DNA of 64,000 nucleotides. Source: Phytoseiulus persimilis. Its lineage: Eukaryota; Arthropoda; Arachnida; Mesostigmata; Phytoseiidae. The DNA lies in assembly GCA_037576195.1 (NCBI GenBank), contig CM075102.1:37692745-37756744 (forward strand). The letters run 5' to 3'. The position numbers were made by a program, and so were the translations under genes. Of the stretch, positions 22,501 to 36,300 are shown one piece after another; the stretch's first letter is position 1; every line of letters begins with the position of its first letter. The notes below the pieces were generated by a model that saw nothing but the letters and a program-made list of their open reading frames with translations, was not told where the DNA came from and made no database searches.

Positions 22501-24353
22501 GCAAGGACCCCATTTAGCTAATTAGCCAGCTCGTGACAGCCTCTTTTCTCCACCTCCTGTCCTAGAAGGTCGCCATTTTTCGTCATCAAAACTCGCCCAC
22601 GCAGCTTCTATTTATTGCTCCCCGACCAGCGTGACATCGGAACGGGATTGCGGGGCTCGGTGTGATTCGTCAAAGTCTACGTTCCCGGCTTCTCTTTCTG
22701 TTCAGATTCTCTTTGATCCAGCAGGACCCCTTCGCCGAGAGGCCGAGTTAAGCTGCTTAGTAGTTTTCGGTCGGTCCGTCCGTCGGCTCGTGAAGGATGT
22801 CCGCCGTTGACGTTGTTGCCGTCGTCGCTTCCTCCGCCGCCACACTTTCCTTTATTGTTATTACAGCTCAGAGGAGATAAAGGGGGCACGGGTCATCGTG
22901 ATAGGATTCTCGAGGCGTTGCGACATTCGTTAACGGTTTTCACGATGCAGCTCGGTGCGGTATCGAGCCGCGGATTTCTCCCAGGACCTACGTCCCGTGC
23001 CGTCAACGGCTGTGATGGACTCCCTGTGCGGGGAAAACGTGCCGCTAGCCGCCACGACGCTGGTGGAGATTCTCCGAGAGAGGCGATGAACAACCTCTCA
23101 TTGTTGGGTTATCTTCTCGCTCGGCGGTCTGTTCTTGTTCGCGTAGTTCACGGGAACGACGAAAGGCGCGCCGCGGTGGACGCCGGCGGCTTCTGGAAAC
23201 TCCCAACATGTTCGCTGATTCAGACGGACGACCGCGGAATAACAAGTCTGTTGCGAGTTGGGAAAAGGATTGCGCCCCACAACACAGTGGCCTACATAAA
23301 TAGAGCGACGACTAGCGACGGAGTCGAAGGGCAAAGACCCCGCAGGAAATTGCGAGTGAAACTCGCCACTGAGAGCTGAATAGGCTCAGGCCGCTCTGCC
23401 CGTCGGAAGTGAGTTTGGTTGTCTCCTTTCAATGAAACTCATATTTGGACTCGAGTGAAGAACCGGTCGGGACAACGTCAAGCGGAGCGGGGGACGATCA
23501 CACAGCATCCACGGCGGACGTCTCGAGCCCAGCGAGGACAAACGCGCCGTTTGAGCTCTGCGTGCGCGGCGTTCGGGGTTCGAGTCGAGAAAATATGTCT
23601 GACTGTTTTCCGATTCCCCAACGGGACCCGACCGACCCACTTGGGTTGTGGCAGCCTATCTAGTCGGCTCCCCACATCTCCTTCAGTCGAGGAACACGAA
23701 TTCATTGCGCTAATCGTTCGCTCCGTCACTCATTCGTGCTCGGTCATCCGTCACCGCGAAGGATTCTGGAGAGAATCGAATGCGGCACCGAACGCGGCGG
23801 GAAGGGGTATCATCGACGACGTATGTATCGGTCGGAACCGCCGCCGATCACCGAGGAACAGGGGAGCGAGGATCGATCCTACGTCAAGCGTCGCGGACCT
23901 TTTTCGCTCCGTTCGTCATTCTTTCCTCGGAAACGGACGACCGGTGGACCTGAACGGACGAACTTTGCCCAAGCTGACCGATTTCCAGCATTTATTAAAA
24001 CTCGAATATCTACGCAAGGTTTAATAGCTGATCGGGATATTCGTCGGCTCTGCCTGGCGGTTTACGATACCGGCGCTCCATCAGAGAGTTTATGCCCTGC
24101 TTCCCGACAAGATTGGACAGGCTCACCGCCCGATGGAACTCCGTGTGGGCTCTAATTCGTTCTCAAATTAATTCCAGCGACAACTCTGCAGGAGTGCGAT
24201 CAGTGGGTCCGGGGTGCGCGCTACCTCGTCGAAGACACAATCGGGGCGAGCTATCCACTCCAGGTCGAACGCTGGCTCCGGAAAGAGTTTTACACGATGG
24301 TCAACACGAAGGACACGATATGTCTCAAAGACATCAAAGCGTTCCTTCCCAGA
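16543..24353 (+). CDS. PLCG: PLC-gamma exons 1-3: N-terminal PH domain
   Basis: Exons 16543-16780 (ends AGCC|GTGAGT), 21134-21283 and 24178-24353 encode residues 1-188. [20 protein letters not shown] and ETRQLFWSR begin the PH domain. [11 protein letters not shown] and [15 protein letters not shown] continue it, and [13 protein letters not shown] closes its C-terminal helix. The domain binds phosphoinositides at the membrane. [12 protein letters not shown] starts the EF-hand region. Phases are 1, 1 and 0. Confidence 0.96.
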
Positions 24354-27300
24354 GTAAGTCACCCCACAACTGCTGTCTGGTTTTCATCGACGGCGTCTAA
24401 TGGAGGAGCGGTGTCGCCGAATTAAACACTCTCGGATACCGAAGAGTCGCGTTTCCCTTCTGTTTGCCCGAAAATCTCCTCCCGGCTCTCTGCGCTATAT
24501 CCGCTCCTTTCAACGCTCCGATGTAAGCGCCACTCCGTTCGGGATTCCCTTGAGCAAGAGCGATGGCATTTGCTCCTGATTCCATTTTCTTGCTCTTGGC
24601 ACAACGTCGCCGCTCCCTTCGCGGCTCCAGCGGTGGGGAGAGACGGCGGCGGCGGCGCATACTCCTACATCGACCTCAGGTCGGATTGCTCTTTATTATA
24701 CCGGATTTCGTTCTCCGTTCTGGCTACCGTTTCTCATTCTGAGCTCACCACGATGAGTATGTATCATAATTGTTGGTTTGTAGACAGAGGGAAGGAGCTT
24801 ATTGTCGCTCTAGTTAAGGTGCTCCGCCCAGGATGCAACATCGGACCGTAGACGACAGGGTTGATATAGCCTCTTGTAAAATGAGATGTTTGCTCGGTCA
24901 TGCGACCGGCCGGGAGTCGGGCGCACGGGAAAAGCCATTTTGATTGTTTTCATTTCGCTCCCTTGTTCGCCCGGAGCCACCACCGGCCTCAGAGAGAGAA
25001 TCGCGTCCTCTATCTCGATTCTTCGTTCTGCATTTTTCATTTCTTCTCGACGGCTTTGTTCGTCTGCCCCGGACGCATTTGAGATTCGCCAAAAAGGGAT
25101 TCCGCCCATTCCGCTGGCCTAGAGTTTTCGCCCCATTTTTCCTACTTCGTTACTCTATTCCTCGTCGTCGTCGTTTTTCCACGCTTGACGCTCCCTGAGG
25201 CTCTCGGTTGAACTCGCGAAACTTTCCTTCGCATCGCCTGGCAAGTGAGAAGTGTCATAGGGACCCCAGTACCGTACTTGTTCTCACGCTCTTTCCATCC
25301 GTTTGGACTCCGTTTCGATGTCTGATCTGAGTTTCCTCGCAGTCCTCAACTCCTCCTTCGAGCTGTCCTGTTTTTCTTCGTTGTGTGTCGTGCAAGCCTA
25401 ATCGTCGATCTATTTGCAACTGATCGAAGTAGAGGAACTCTTCAGGCAGGTTGACGTGCCGAGACGTTGTGTAGAACCTCTGAACTCGAACAGATCCAAA
25501 CACACATTTCCGAACGCTCGGTTGACGTGCGACGGCGCTGTCGGTTCGAGTTCAGAGAATCCAGTTCCGCCGACCTTCCTCCTGCTGTCCGTTGTCGCCA
25601 ATCGACCGTTCCAGCGCGAATGACAGCTCTTGAAAGGAGGCCGCCAGTCTAAACTCACCGCAAAATTTGAGGAGAGGACTCCCCGTTCTGAGGCTAAGCC
25701 CTGTCACCCAAGCTGTGCTGTTCGGCAGCGATGAAGAAATTTCTCCTCCCACACTGCACGTGTTCAAAGTTCTCCGTACGCGGGGACGGAACCTGTTTAC
25801 GTTGGGAAGTCTGTTCCCCGAGGAAGGCAAGAACGCTCTCATCCCGATTAATCACTCAATAATGTTTATCCGAGGACGCCGGCCGGACATTCCGAGAGTT
25901 CGGGTCGGCCAGCGATCCAGACCTCGCGTACAATGACTCTCCGCCGCGGCCTCGGGATCGTGTCCCTCGCGCCGTCGTCGTCGTTGGTCGCAGTGGTTGC
26001 TCGGACGTGGTTCGTTGGCATCTGGGAGCCTTAGTTGGTCGCATGGTGTTCAGAAAGGCAATATCTCTTCGATTTTTTGAGCCGGGTTCTCGCGGCGTTC
26101 AGCTGTCATAACGCTGCCGGTTAGCGTCACGCAGAGGGGTCAGTTGTGTTGCCTTTGACAGACCCCCGGATCGGATCATGATGCTACATACACAGAGTCA
26201 GTCCTGCCACTTGGCGGGCTGCTTGGCTGGCTTCCTGACAAACGAACGGACTGACTGAATGTCTGCGCCGCTACTCCACCCAACTGCTCATACTGCGAAC
26301 TCCAAAGCGCTCGTTGCCACCGGGCCGATTTGGCGTACGAAGCTCCTCGGGAGGGACTCTGTTTGCGGATCTAATCAGGTTCCATTTCCGAGCTTGCCTG
26401 CGCCAAATACCTGATCTGAGAGAAGAGGGGGATACCCGCTCGGGAAAATCGCCTCCGGAGCTCCCTGGCCGGGGCAGGTTCTTCGACATTTGCTCCCGAC
26501 CGGGTGGGAACCAAGTCTGAAGGGGGTGGCCGAAACCATTCGGCTATCTGTTCGCTCGGTTAGCTTCGTCGCGTGCACCGCCGAAGCAGACGAGCTTCAG
26601 ATGTTCGGCATCCTCGCTACAAGAAGCCGATCTATAAACTAAGGCGGCGTTGAATGGATAGCACTTGCAGGTGTTGCCTAATATTCATTTATCTTACGTG
26701 GAGGCGTGTGGAGAAGCTCTCGTTACCCAAGCTCTCAGCGTCGGCATGCCGTCTCGCGGCTGCAGGTGGACGGCAGCTGCTTGTCCGTCTTCGGTAACTG
26801 CGTTTTCGCGCTTTGCTTCTTGAGTTGGATGTTTCCGGGGTATCCAATTTGATCGTTGAGTGCTTCCTCCCTCCCGCGCTCCGAATTGAATCAGTCTGAA
26901 ACAGCGGTCGGGACTCTCCTGCTTGAGCGGCGGCGGGGGCGGCGACGCAGATCTTGGTGTTCGGTTTCGCCGCTGTTGTCCCAGCTGGAAACGTCTTCAT
27001 TTTTTGTGACTGAATGCGACCCAAGAAAGCGCTGGAGCGCATTCCGCCTCGAGACCCAGCAGAAGGAAAACCGCTGCGTGGGAACTCGTCGTAAGCTCCA
27101 TCGTGGAAACTGCATTGTGCTAATCACGTCTCTGCGAAGAAAATCCCGCGCGCTCCCGGCGGCTTACGGACTGTCATCGTCGCAACACGGCCAATCCGAG
27201 CGGAAGACCGCTGGCATCAATCTGAATAAGAGCCTATCGCAATTCGTTTAATCGATGTTTCCAATGTGCGGCCCGTGGAGCGATGATCAATCAAGAACAG

Positions 27301-30300
27301 AAACAAAACACTTAGCGAGGCCTCGGGGCACTATTCTTGCGATGGAGGTTGCACCTCGGAGCTGTTGGCTCCAAAGCCTCTTCGCCGCAACCGTTATCAA
27401 CCGGAGAGTGTCGGCGCCTCCTGATTCCTCCGAGGAGAACGAAAATCGAGGACGATTTCGATGAATCTCACCCCGGAAACCTCAGGGATTCGGTCGTCCG
27501 ATTGAAGTGACGCGAACCCCCACAAACGCCGGCGGTCTGTCCCGGTCCGAGGATACGTTCCCTCCTCGCCAGCCGAGGCAAACCGCATCGGCTCCGGCTC
27601 TCCGATGCCTGTCCGGCACCCGCTCGTCTATCAGAAGCCCGTCCGAGGATTTGATCCTGATCTCCGCCTCATGCGGCCTACAAGGTTTGCTTCGCCGATC
27701 GGGCGTGGGAGCGAACTCGCACTCGAGCGTGTACAGTCGCAAATTCGTACCGCCACCAAACCTTTGTTCTCGGGAGCGGATGAGAGAAGCGAAGGTGAGC
27801 GGCAGCTGAGCGTTCCGCTGGAAAGGCTCGGCGAAGCCGAGTCGTCGGTTAAACTGAGTCGGGAGGCCGACTTTCGAAAGCAGCGGAGCACGCGCTTTGT
27901 GGGAAGGAAGCTCCCGCTCTGGCGCCAGAAGGCGTTGGACGGATGGTCAGCGCGCGATCCTCCCGCGAGCTGGTCAGAGAGCCAATAACCGACAGCTAAC
28001 AGAGGCTTAATTAGTGGCCGCCGATAGTCACACGTGGCGCACCGTGTCTGAAGGAGCTCGGGGTCCTGTCCTCGCATCGTAATTACCAACGACGTCACGT
28101 TGCTTGATCGTCTGTCTGGTTCACCGTCTGGGTGAGTGAGTGTTTGTCGCCACGATGCGCCGACCCCGATGACTTTCGGAAGGTGCGTCTACTCCGTCCG
28201 TCCGTTGGTTCATTTCCTGTTTTTCGCAAGCTCCGATTGACTGACTGACTGACCGACTAAAAGGCACTATGGTAATGGTTTCTCCGGCGACGCTACTAAT
28301 GCCCAAAAAGGAAAACTCGCTCGCATGTCGTCGAAGATATTTACCCTGTCTCGACGGCAGAACGAGCGCTGCCAGGACGACGACGTCGACGACAACAGCA
28401 GCGGCAGCGAGAAAAAGTAACTACCCCTGACCCAGTTTGCCATATTGGTTCTTGCTCGCTCGTCTTGCGCTGAGGTTATTGGTGGCTGGCTCTTAGACCC
28501 GACCTGGGCTAGGCCACACTTGCGCTACCCCCCCCCCCCCCATCCATTTCCCCCTCATGGAATTTCTGCTGGCCGAGGCAGATTTGACTGGGAGAGACGG
28601 ATTGAGTAGATAAACGATAGAGATTTTGTCCGCGAGGGCAGAAACTCATTCGACCAGGGCCAGCGGTGTTTACTGTGACCCTCGTAGTGGATGGAGCCTC
28701 GAGTGTTATCGCGGTCAGCCTTGCCGATGGGAAACAAGTGTGCGCCGCCTGGATCGGTCGGTTTCATCAAAAAAGTTGACCGTCGGAGATACCCGACACC
28801 TGATAGGACTTCGCCGTCGACTGAAATAGGCGGAGCTCCTCAACCCCGGGCTCACACTCGGCTACAGTTGATCGTGCGGTGTTCCGTTTCCAGCCCAATG
28901 TAATTCCGATCCAAGGCCCTGGACCATCTCAGAAAGGCACTGCGGCGGCGGGCGAAAGCGGCAAAAGATCGTGGCCGAAAGTGAAAAATCGATCCCGACT
29001 CACATCTCCTCCTCGACACCTCTCTCCGTCCAATGGGAAGTCTTCGGCTGAAATTCGAAAGATAAGATATCCCGTTCCGAGCTTCTCGATCCCGGGGCGC
29101 TTCGCAATCGGATCCTCCGAGAATTCCACATCGCAATCCCGCCAGCAGCCATCGCGGGCTGGTCCACGATGCGGTTGTGTGCGGAGCAGAAGACTCGAAG
29201 CCGACCGACTAATAGGAGAAGGTTGCGCGGAGGAATATCCCTCGCGGACGAATCTGATCCGATCATAGTTCGGAATCGCCGAAGTGCGGAGTTTCGGAAA
29301 TGACAATAATTGCCCTCCCAGCAGCTCGAAACTACAAATCTCTTCGAATCTCGGTCTCCAATAGTTCCGGACGCGTCCCCGCATCGCCGCTGGAGGAAAT
29401 ATTTGGATGTTTTGCGAGCTCCGATCCAAATCTCACGCCGGTATCTGACGCAACTCCGGCGCTGGTGCCGAACGATCTCTCCGGAAGCATGTTCGACAAC
29501 CGGTGACTGGGAGGCTCTGGCGCCATCGATCCGTTCCGCGCGCCGGCTCGACTTGAAATCGAATCGAGATTCGTTGAGCTTTTGGAACAGAGCCTGTAGT
29601 GCGAAGTGCTCTGCATGATGTTCGGGAGGTTTCCGAAGCGAGCAGAGCCGTCGGTTTGCTTGTGCTTCGTTCGTAGAGTTTCGGAAAATGTTGTCTCACG
29701 GCCTCGCTTCCTCCTCGAGACTGTACCCGACCCGAGTTTCTCTTCCCGGAAAGAGAAGAGAGATCCCAACGATTCATTGAAACACAACAGGGTGCGTCTA
29801 CAGATGCTGGTCGGCCTCCCTTATTTCAATCAGGGCCGGACGCGGAAAAAAGAGCTCGGAGAGAAACAACACTCTTTCTAGGCTGACATGGAGACCCGCT
29901 AAGTGCTTCCAGGACTCTTCCCCGAAGGATTTGCGCTGTCTAGGAGCGAGCGAGCGAGTGAGACAATCCAATTCCAGTTGCGGGCTCCGGAGATCCCGGT
30001 TGTGGCCTACGGGGGAGCTCGTTCTCGAAAAAACCCATGGATCATGACCTCGTGACCTGTGATTGACGAGCGCAGACCCAGAGCGGCGAGCTGTGCAGGA
30101 TAACTTCCTCCAGGAATGCTCCAAGAAGCGTGAGAGAGAATGAAGCCCGCAAATCTCCTCGACATCGTACCCATGGTTTATATTCGGCGAGATATCTCGA
30201 CTCAACGGAGGAGCAACTGGAAGAACAGAGAAAAGTTGCTCCACCTCCGCTTATCAGAGAAAAGGACTTGTGGGCGTCCCATGGGGAGCAGATTCAGCGA

Positions 30301-33300
30301 GAATCTTCATTCCGAGGATGCTTGGACCGGGCCTCTTGGATCTTTGCTTTTGAAGCTGACAGGAAACAGCGCAAACGATTAATCCAAGTTGCGTTCCAAT
30401 AAAGATGTTCGATTTCCCCCAAATCCTCTCCCGCAATCGACAGGGAGTTTAATTGTGATGAGTAGAGCCTGGAAGTTCAGACAGATTTTTCGAATTTATC
30501 CCCTCATCGCAATGAATCGTTCCCGTGCGATTGATGGAATCATTCCGAAAAATGTCAGAACTTCCAGGCTCTACTGATGATGAATGGATAATAGCGGTTT
30601 TCCCCGAGTGCAAGGAGGGACCGCGGAACAAAGCAGAACGAGTCGAGACCCTCACAGCCCGGGTCAAAATTGGCCAACAGGAGACGAATTCGTCAATCTT
30701 CCACTCCGGGCGCGTCTCATCGAGAGAATCACCCGGTCTGAAGTTCGCGTCTCACAAAAATCCTAAAAGCAAACCCCGGAAGCATAACCGGCTGTGCGCA
30801 GCGAGTCTTGGCTGCAAAGCTGAACGCCAGCGAGGGATTCTCGAAGTCGTTCGATGGACGTCTTCCATCATCGGCTTTCGCGACGATGAACGTTGTTGTG
30901 TGGCCAAGCTGAGATAAGTCTCGCGTGCTCTCCACTCTTCGAGGCGGAAAAGTTCTGGGGGAAACGTCGTTCCAGATTCCCGCCCTCCACTCAGTCAGTT
31001 CCAGAGGCAGCCCGTGACGTGACAACCAGCGAGCCGAGCCGCGACGTGATCCCGGAGCTCAAAGGAGTTTCCTTTGTTGAATGCGGAAGGTTCGAGACGA
31101 AAAGTCTCCCGACGCGATGCTGTTGATGAGTTCACCCATCATCAACACCGGCTCTCTCGTTATCGAGGTGTTCCGGAGGAATCTGAAAGGAAGGCCTTCT
31201 TCCTGTATCACTCGGAAGAAACGCAGTAGAGCCTGGCTCGAGCAAGGAACAGCGTACGTTTCCGCTGGCGTTCACGGAAGTTCCTCCCGGCGGAACGGGG
31301 CTCACTCGGCATTTGGAACCTGACATGGCGTGTGACCTTTTGCGTGTGGCTTTCATTTACTTGGAGACATAGGTACATCACCACTTGTGGACGGACATGC
31401 ACGCTTCGAGTTAATGGTCGTGCTATGCTAATGTGTGAGGCCTAAATTGATGTCTACTCAATTCACGGCCTAATCGGGAGCATAACACCTCGCGAAACAT
31501 GTCTGCGTTAGAGCGTCTGCTCTGGAGCCGAGTGTGGCTGACTGCCGGCCATGAACGCGCGCCCACTCGACAGGCGGGGCTCTGCGTCATAACCTCATGA
31601 TTATCGAGTTTATTGATCGAGGTGTTGAATACCTTGGCAGCTCGCGTGAGTCGATGTTCGAATATCTCGATCATGACTTCTGCTACGGTATCCTCCGACC
31701 GAACGCCGAGATGCTCCTCAGCTGCTCAGTGGCGTAAAAGCTTTACAACGGCCGCACAAGGAATAGAATTTATTCCCTTCGCGGGAATCCTGGCTATAAT
31801 TCACGACGATTCCCGCCTTCGGAGGGACGCGCGGCTCCTGTCCTGCCGCATCAGTGATCGTCCTTCCTACTTAGAACGGAAACTCGCCCGAAACAAGAGA
31901 AAACAAGGGGCTCACTCAGTAACCACAGTCTCCGGCCACCTTCTGAGAGCCATCTCCTGCACGAGACCCGGTTACTGATCTGCGCGGGTCTCGTCGCTTC
32001 GGAAACGTCAGACACTTCGAAGATAGTCGGAATGTCACTTGAATCGAAGTCACGCCTTCATGAAAACATGCTCGGAATTAACTCTCCAACCTCTCGCAGG
32101 TAAATTGCAAGCTATCGACGAACAAAATGAAGGAACTCTTCCAACTAGTGGACACCAAATCGCTCGGAGAAGTTGGTTACGAGGGATTCGTGAACTTTTA
32201 CCACAATCTCATGACATCGGAACGGCTGTTGCCCGAGACGCTCAAGTGAGTACGGGGAATGTTTTCCCATGGCACCTGACCTTTTTCGAGAGCTATGATC
32301 GTTTCTCCGCCGAGTCGCTGCAGGAAATCCAGCGCCGGCGCTGTCGGGCTGGGGAGTTTTTTCTGCGCTCGCGAAATCAGAAATCCCCGCTGAGGAGATC
32401 TCTTGGGGTTCTCTGCTGTACCCAGACGACGAGACTCGGAGCTCGGCTCCGTGAATCCAAGACAGGAGCTACGTTCAGTCATTTATGGATTTTTCTCAGC
32501 TACGACTCCGCATTTCGCTCTCTTAAGGGAGACGCTTTTCCAGCAGTGCGCTGGTGCGCCTCAGGGAAGTGAAGAATACCATGCCGAAGCAGCAGCTTGA
32601 GCCCCGAGCGTGATTCCGGTGTGAAGTTTCTCGTCCTTGCTCGAAGTGGCACCTCCCTGCTTGAGCTCAACAAATCCCAATCATTGTGCACATGCTTTCC
32701 CCGTGGCTTTCGTCGACACCGACAATCAGGCGATTCTCATGCAAGAATCCATAAATATCGAAGCGAATTTTCCGCTCAAACAGAAATTTCATGCGCTGTG
32801 AATATTGGGGGATTAGGACTCCGCGAAAAGCTATCATGCCACAGCACGTTTCCGTGATCACGACAAAACTCCAGCCTGCTTCGGTGGGGAAATTCCGCGA
32901 ACTTCCGCGACGAATCGACCGGTGTGTCCTCGTGGTCTCCGGCCAACCCCGTGAGAGGGGACTGAAGCCCCCCGTTATTCCTTCCGATATCGAATGTCAG
33001 ATCGCATTCCCGGTCTCAATATACAGTTTGAGAGTACAATGATATCGGCGACTGGGCGTCATTCACAATCGAGTAATCCCTCTCCAACTACATGGATGGC
33101 GCTGAATTCGGCCCCATCATCGCGTTTCGATCGCGCAAAGTTCCGGTGAACCGAAATGTCCTCGTGCCAAGGTCGACAAGGCCCATGTGTTAATCAGCTG
33201 CCGAATCGGAAGAGTGAGTGGTCCTTTGTTCACAGGAGCTACATCAATGAAGACAATAAGAACGTCACATTAAGGTCGTTTTGCAACTTCTTGCTGACAG

Positions 33301-36300
33301 TACAGAAGGAGCCCATTGGAGACGCTGTTATTTCCGCGAGGATGAGGAATTTCCTGCAGGATGCCCTGAGGGACACTCAGGAGCCATACTTCAGTCAGCA
33401 GGAATTCGTTGACTATCTCTTCTCGAGAGACAACCAACTGTTAGATCAATCCAAGTGCGAACTCAAGCAGGATATGAATCGTCCTCTGACCCACTATTGG
33501 ATTTCTTCCAGCCACAATACGTGAGTACATGACCTAGGCTCTGAGTGCGATGTCGTGTCCACCTCTGATCGGCCCGACTCAGGATGTGGGACACGACCCG
33601 GAGCTCTGCATGTGAGCGTTCGCGGAGTGGGCATCAAATGACTTGAACCTTCCAGGTACTTGACGGGGGACCAAGTCAAAAGTGAATCGTCTTGCGAGGC
33701 TTATGCAAGATGCCTCCGAATGGGTTGCCGATGTATAGAACTCGATTGTTGGGACGGACCCGACGGAACGCCTCATATCTACCACGGACACACGCTCACC
33801 ACGAAGATCAGGTAATGGAATCGCCCGCCGAGCACGGCTCGAAGGAGGTTTTACTCTCTCGGTTCCCCAAACCAGCGGAAGAAACAGAACGAAAGAGCCA
33901 ACGGACTAACAAGCGCGGTCCGTTGCGAGCAGAGCGAAAGTACAAAGGAACAACAGCTGGCGCTGTAGACTCCGACACGGGAAATGAGGAAATCATGTGA
34001 GAGATATATGGATGGATCCCCGCAGATGTTCCGCTCGGATGCCTCGTCTCCTAATCAGAAGACGTTGAAGTCTCTCAGGAGTTTGTGTGCCGGTTTGGTC
34101 TTTCTGTCGGTCGGTTGGTCAGTCAGTCATTCATTCTGTCTAAGGACTCGACCGATGCTGCTCGCCTCCCAAGCTCGCTGCTTGACATGTCGCTACCCGG
34201 CCACATATGGCACGTTCATTATTTTCCGGCGGCCGAGGAACCATCTCCGGCTTTAGATCCCGTGATGCATTCGTGTTTTATTCGTTTCGGGATCTGCTGA
34301 ATCTAATCGACCTTCCGGCTTCCGGCTCTTCGTTTCCCCGTGGAAGGCTCCCGCAGCCGCCGGTTCGGGTCATTTTCTTCGTGACCACTCACGACCCCGC
34401 CTCCCTCGCCGAGCTTTTGGAATCTCGTCGATTGTTTCCGATCCAGTGGCCCTCTGTTGGATGTGAGCAAACTGCGCAATGCTGTTCTCCCACATTCCAT
34501 CAATTCGTATATTCCCATGTCGGTCCAATACGTCGATCTATCATGTCTTTGATTCGTCTGCGGCAGCTGACCGCCTAGCTGAGTTAATGGACAATTTGAT
34601 AATGGACTTTTCATTGCCGTCGCTGAGGACAGCGAGGCTGCCAGCAAAATATTACGAACTGTCACAGGAAGCGTCCTTGATAAACTCGTCTCTTTTCTGC
34701 ATCGCTTCTCTCTATCGATGCCTTCTCCGGGTCTGTTTCTACGATGCTCCGTCAGAGCTCCTAATAGAGGTAGCAGGGAACAACTACAATTAGGGCTCCG
34801 CCTCGGCATGATCAATATAATTGATGGTAATCGTGCAAGTGATAATAATATTAACGCATGCATGCGGGAACTTTGCCCGAGTAATAGAGGCCGAATTGAT
34901 AGCCCGGACCCCTGGCTAAGCGGATCCGAATTGCAGGTTCGTCGACGTGCTGCGCACAATCAAGGAACACGCTTTCGTTGCGTCTGAATACCCGTTGATT
35001 TTGTCGATTGAAAATCACTGCACACTAACTCAGCAGCGCCAAATGGCCTCACTGTTTCAAGAAGTATTTCGAGATTTGTTAGTGGTTACACCGATCGAGC
35101 GCGACGCACGAGAAATGCCTTCACCGCAACAGTTGAAAAGGAAAATCATCATAAAGGTACGTTCGCCTGATAGAGCGCACGCTGTCAGATGCTATTGTCA
35201 CAGCGATGTCGAAACGCGTCCGGTCGGGCATCTGTCCAGTTCCTGTCACTCGTTGTGCGGGGATGAAACTAGGGCCCGCAGGCTACATAAGATTGCCAGA
35301 ATGTCTGCGCGGTCCACACGGATCACGTATGGGCTCATCGTATGACACGGCCCCCGAGCTCTCGAAGTCTCAAGCTGCGTGCAGGATATTCGCGGCAATA
35401 AACGGAGTGTGTGCCATCGTGCGCACACCCGTGTGCACAGATGCCGGAATTCGGGACGATTCTGGAGTTCCGCATCTCGAAATCTCGGCGACGTGTCGCC
35501 GACGGAGGGCACGAAGGAATCTTCTAGAAACAGACGCCTATCCGGGCGTCTGGGGCTCGAGGGCACGACCTCCCGCCCGGAGTCCAAATCAATCTCGCGA
35601 GGGATTGCCGGGGCAGAGTTTCGGGCGACTTGTCCAGAGTCGCTCAAAACAGCTGCAGGCGCTTTCGTGACCTCCCGACGCCGACGGTCGCAGTCTACCC
35701 GTCATCCCCGCGAGCGGAATCGGTGACTCATTTGTAGTTTGAATTTCATGCAGGGGCACGGTCGGACATGATGTCCGAGAGGCAATCGAAGCCGTTGTGA
35801 TGCAGCTCCCGATCCTCGTTCAGTCTCGTTTCCGAGCGTTCAGAATTGTGCGAAACCCGAAAGCGAAATGGAATCTCGTTTTATCACCAGGGTCCAATAA
35901 AACATATCTGAAGGAAGGACAAGGTGCGAGGGCCACCTGCTTGGCTCGGAGTTTTGAAGCCATCGTTCGGCAGCAGCTTTTTCGACGGCGGCGGCGTTGC
36001 GAAAACATCGGCGCCGGGCTCCACTTGCTCTTTGGAGAGGTGGGATCACTGTTGTTCGCACCGGCCAGTCCCCCGCGCGCGCTAATGAAAAATAAATTGG
36101 AGGTATTCGATAGGAGTAATAGCAGGCCGAGAGGATTCGATGCCGACGGGGAGGGACACGCGCGCGCGCGCGAGGCTCCTCGAATAAGCCGACAAAGGGT
36201 ATCATCAGCATGACCAGGATCCGTATCGGAGAGATGACGTGCGTCCTCGAGGGAGTTCGGACCGAGTTCTCACCGAGCCGGCGTTCATACATCTTGCTAG

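Larger units (their letters stand above)
24354..32099 (+). other. PLC-gamma intron 3, largest intron
   Basis: A 7.7 kb intron. It contains a poly-C run (28528-28541), a GACT repeat near 28237-28258 and a strong hairpin (30461-30575). The many open frames on both strands are Arg/Ser-rich and look like stop-poor non-coding DNA. A nested gene cannot be excluded. Confidence 0.65.

Noticed and set aside
36160-36171. (CG)n stretch as a possible Z-DNA regulatory site
   Set aside because: Only about six units inside an intron; no other support.
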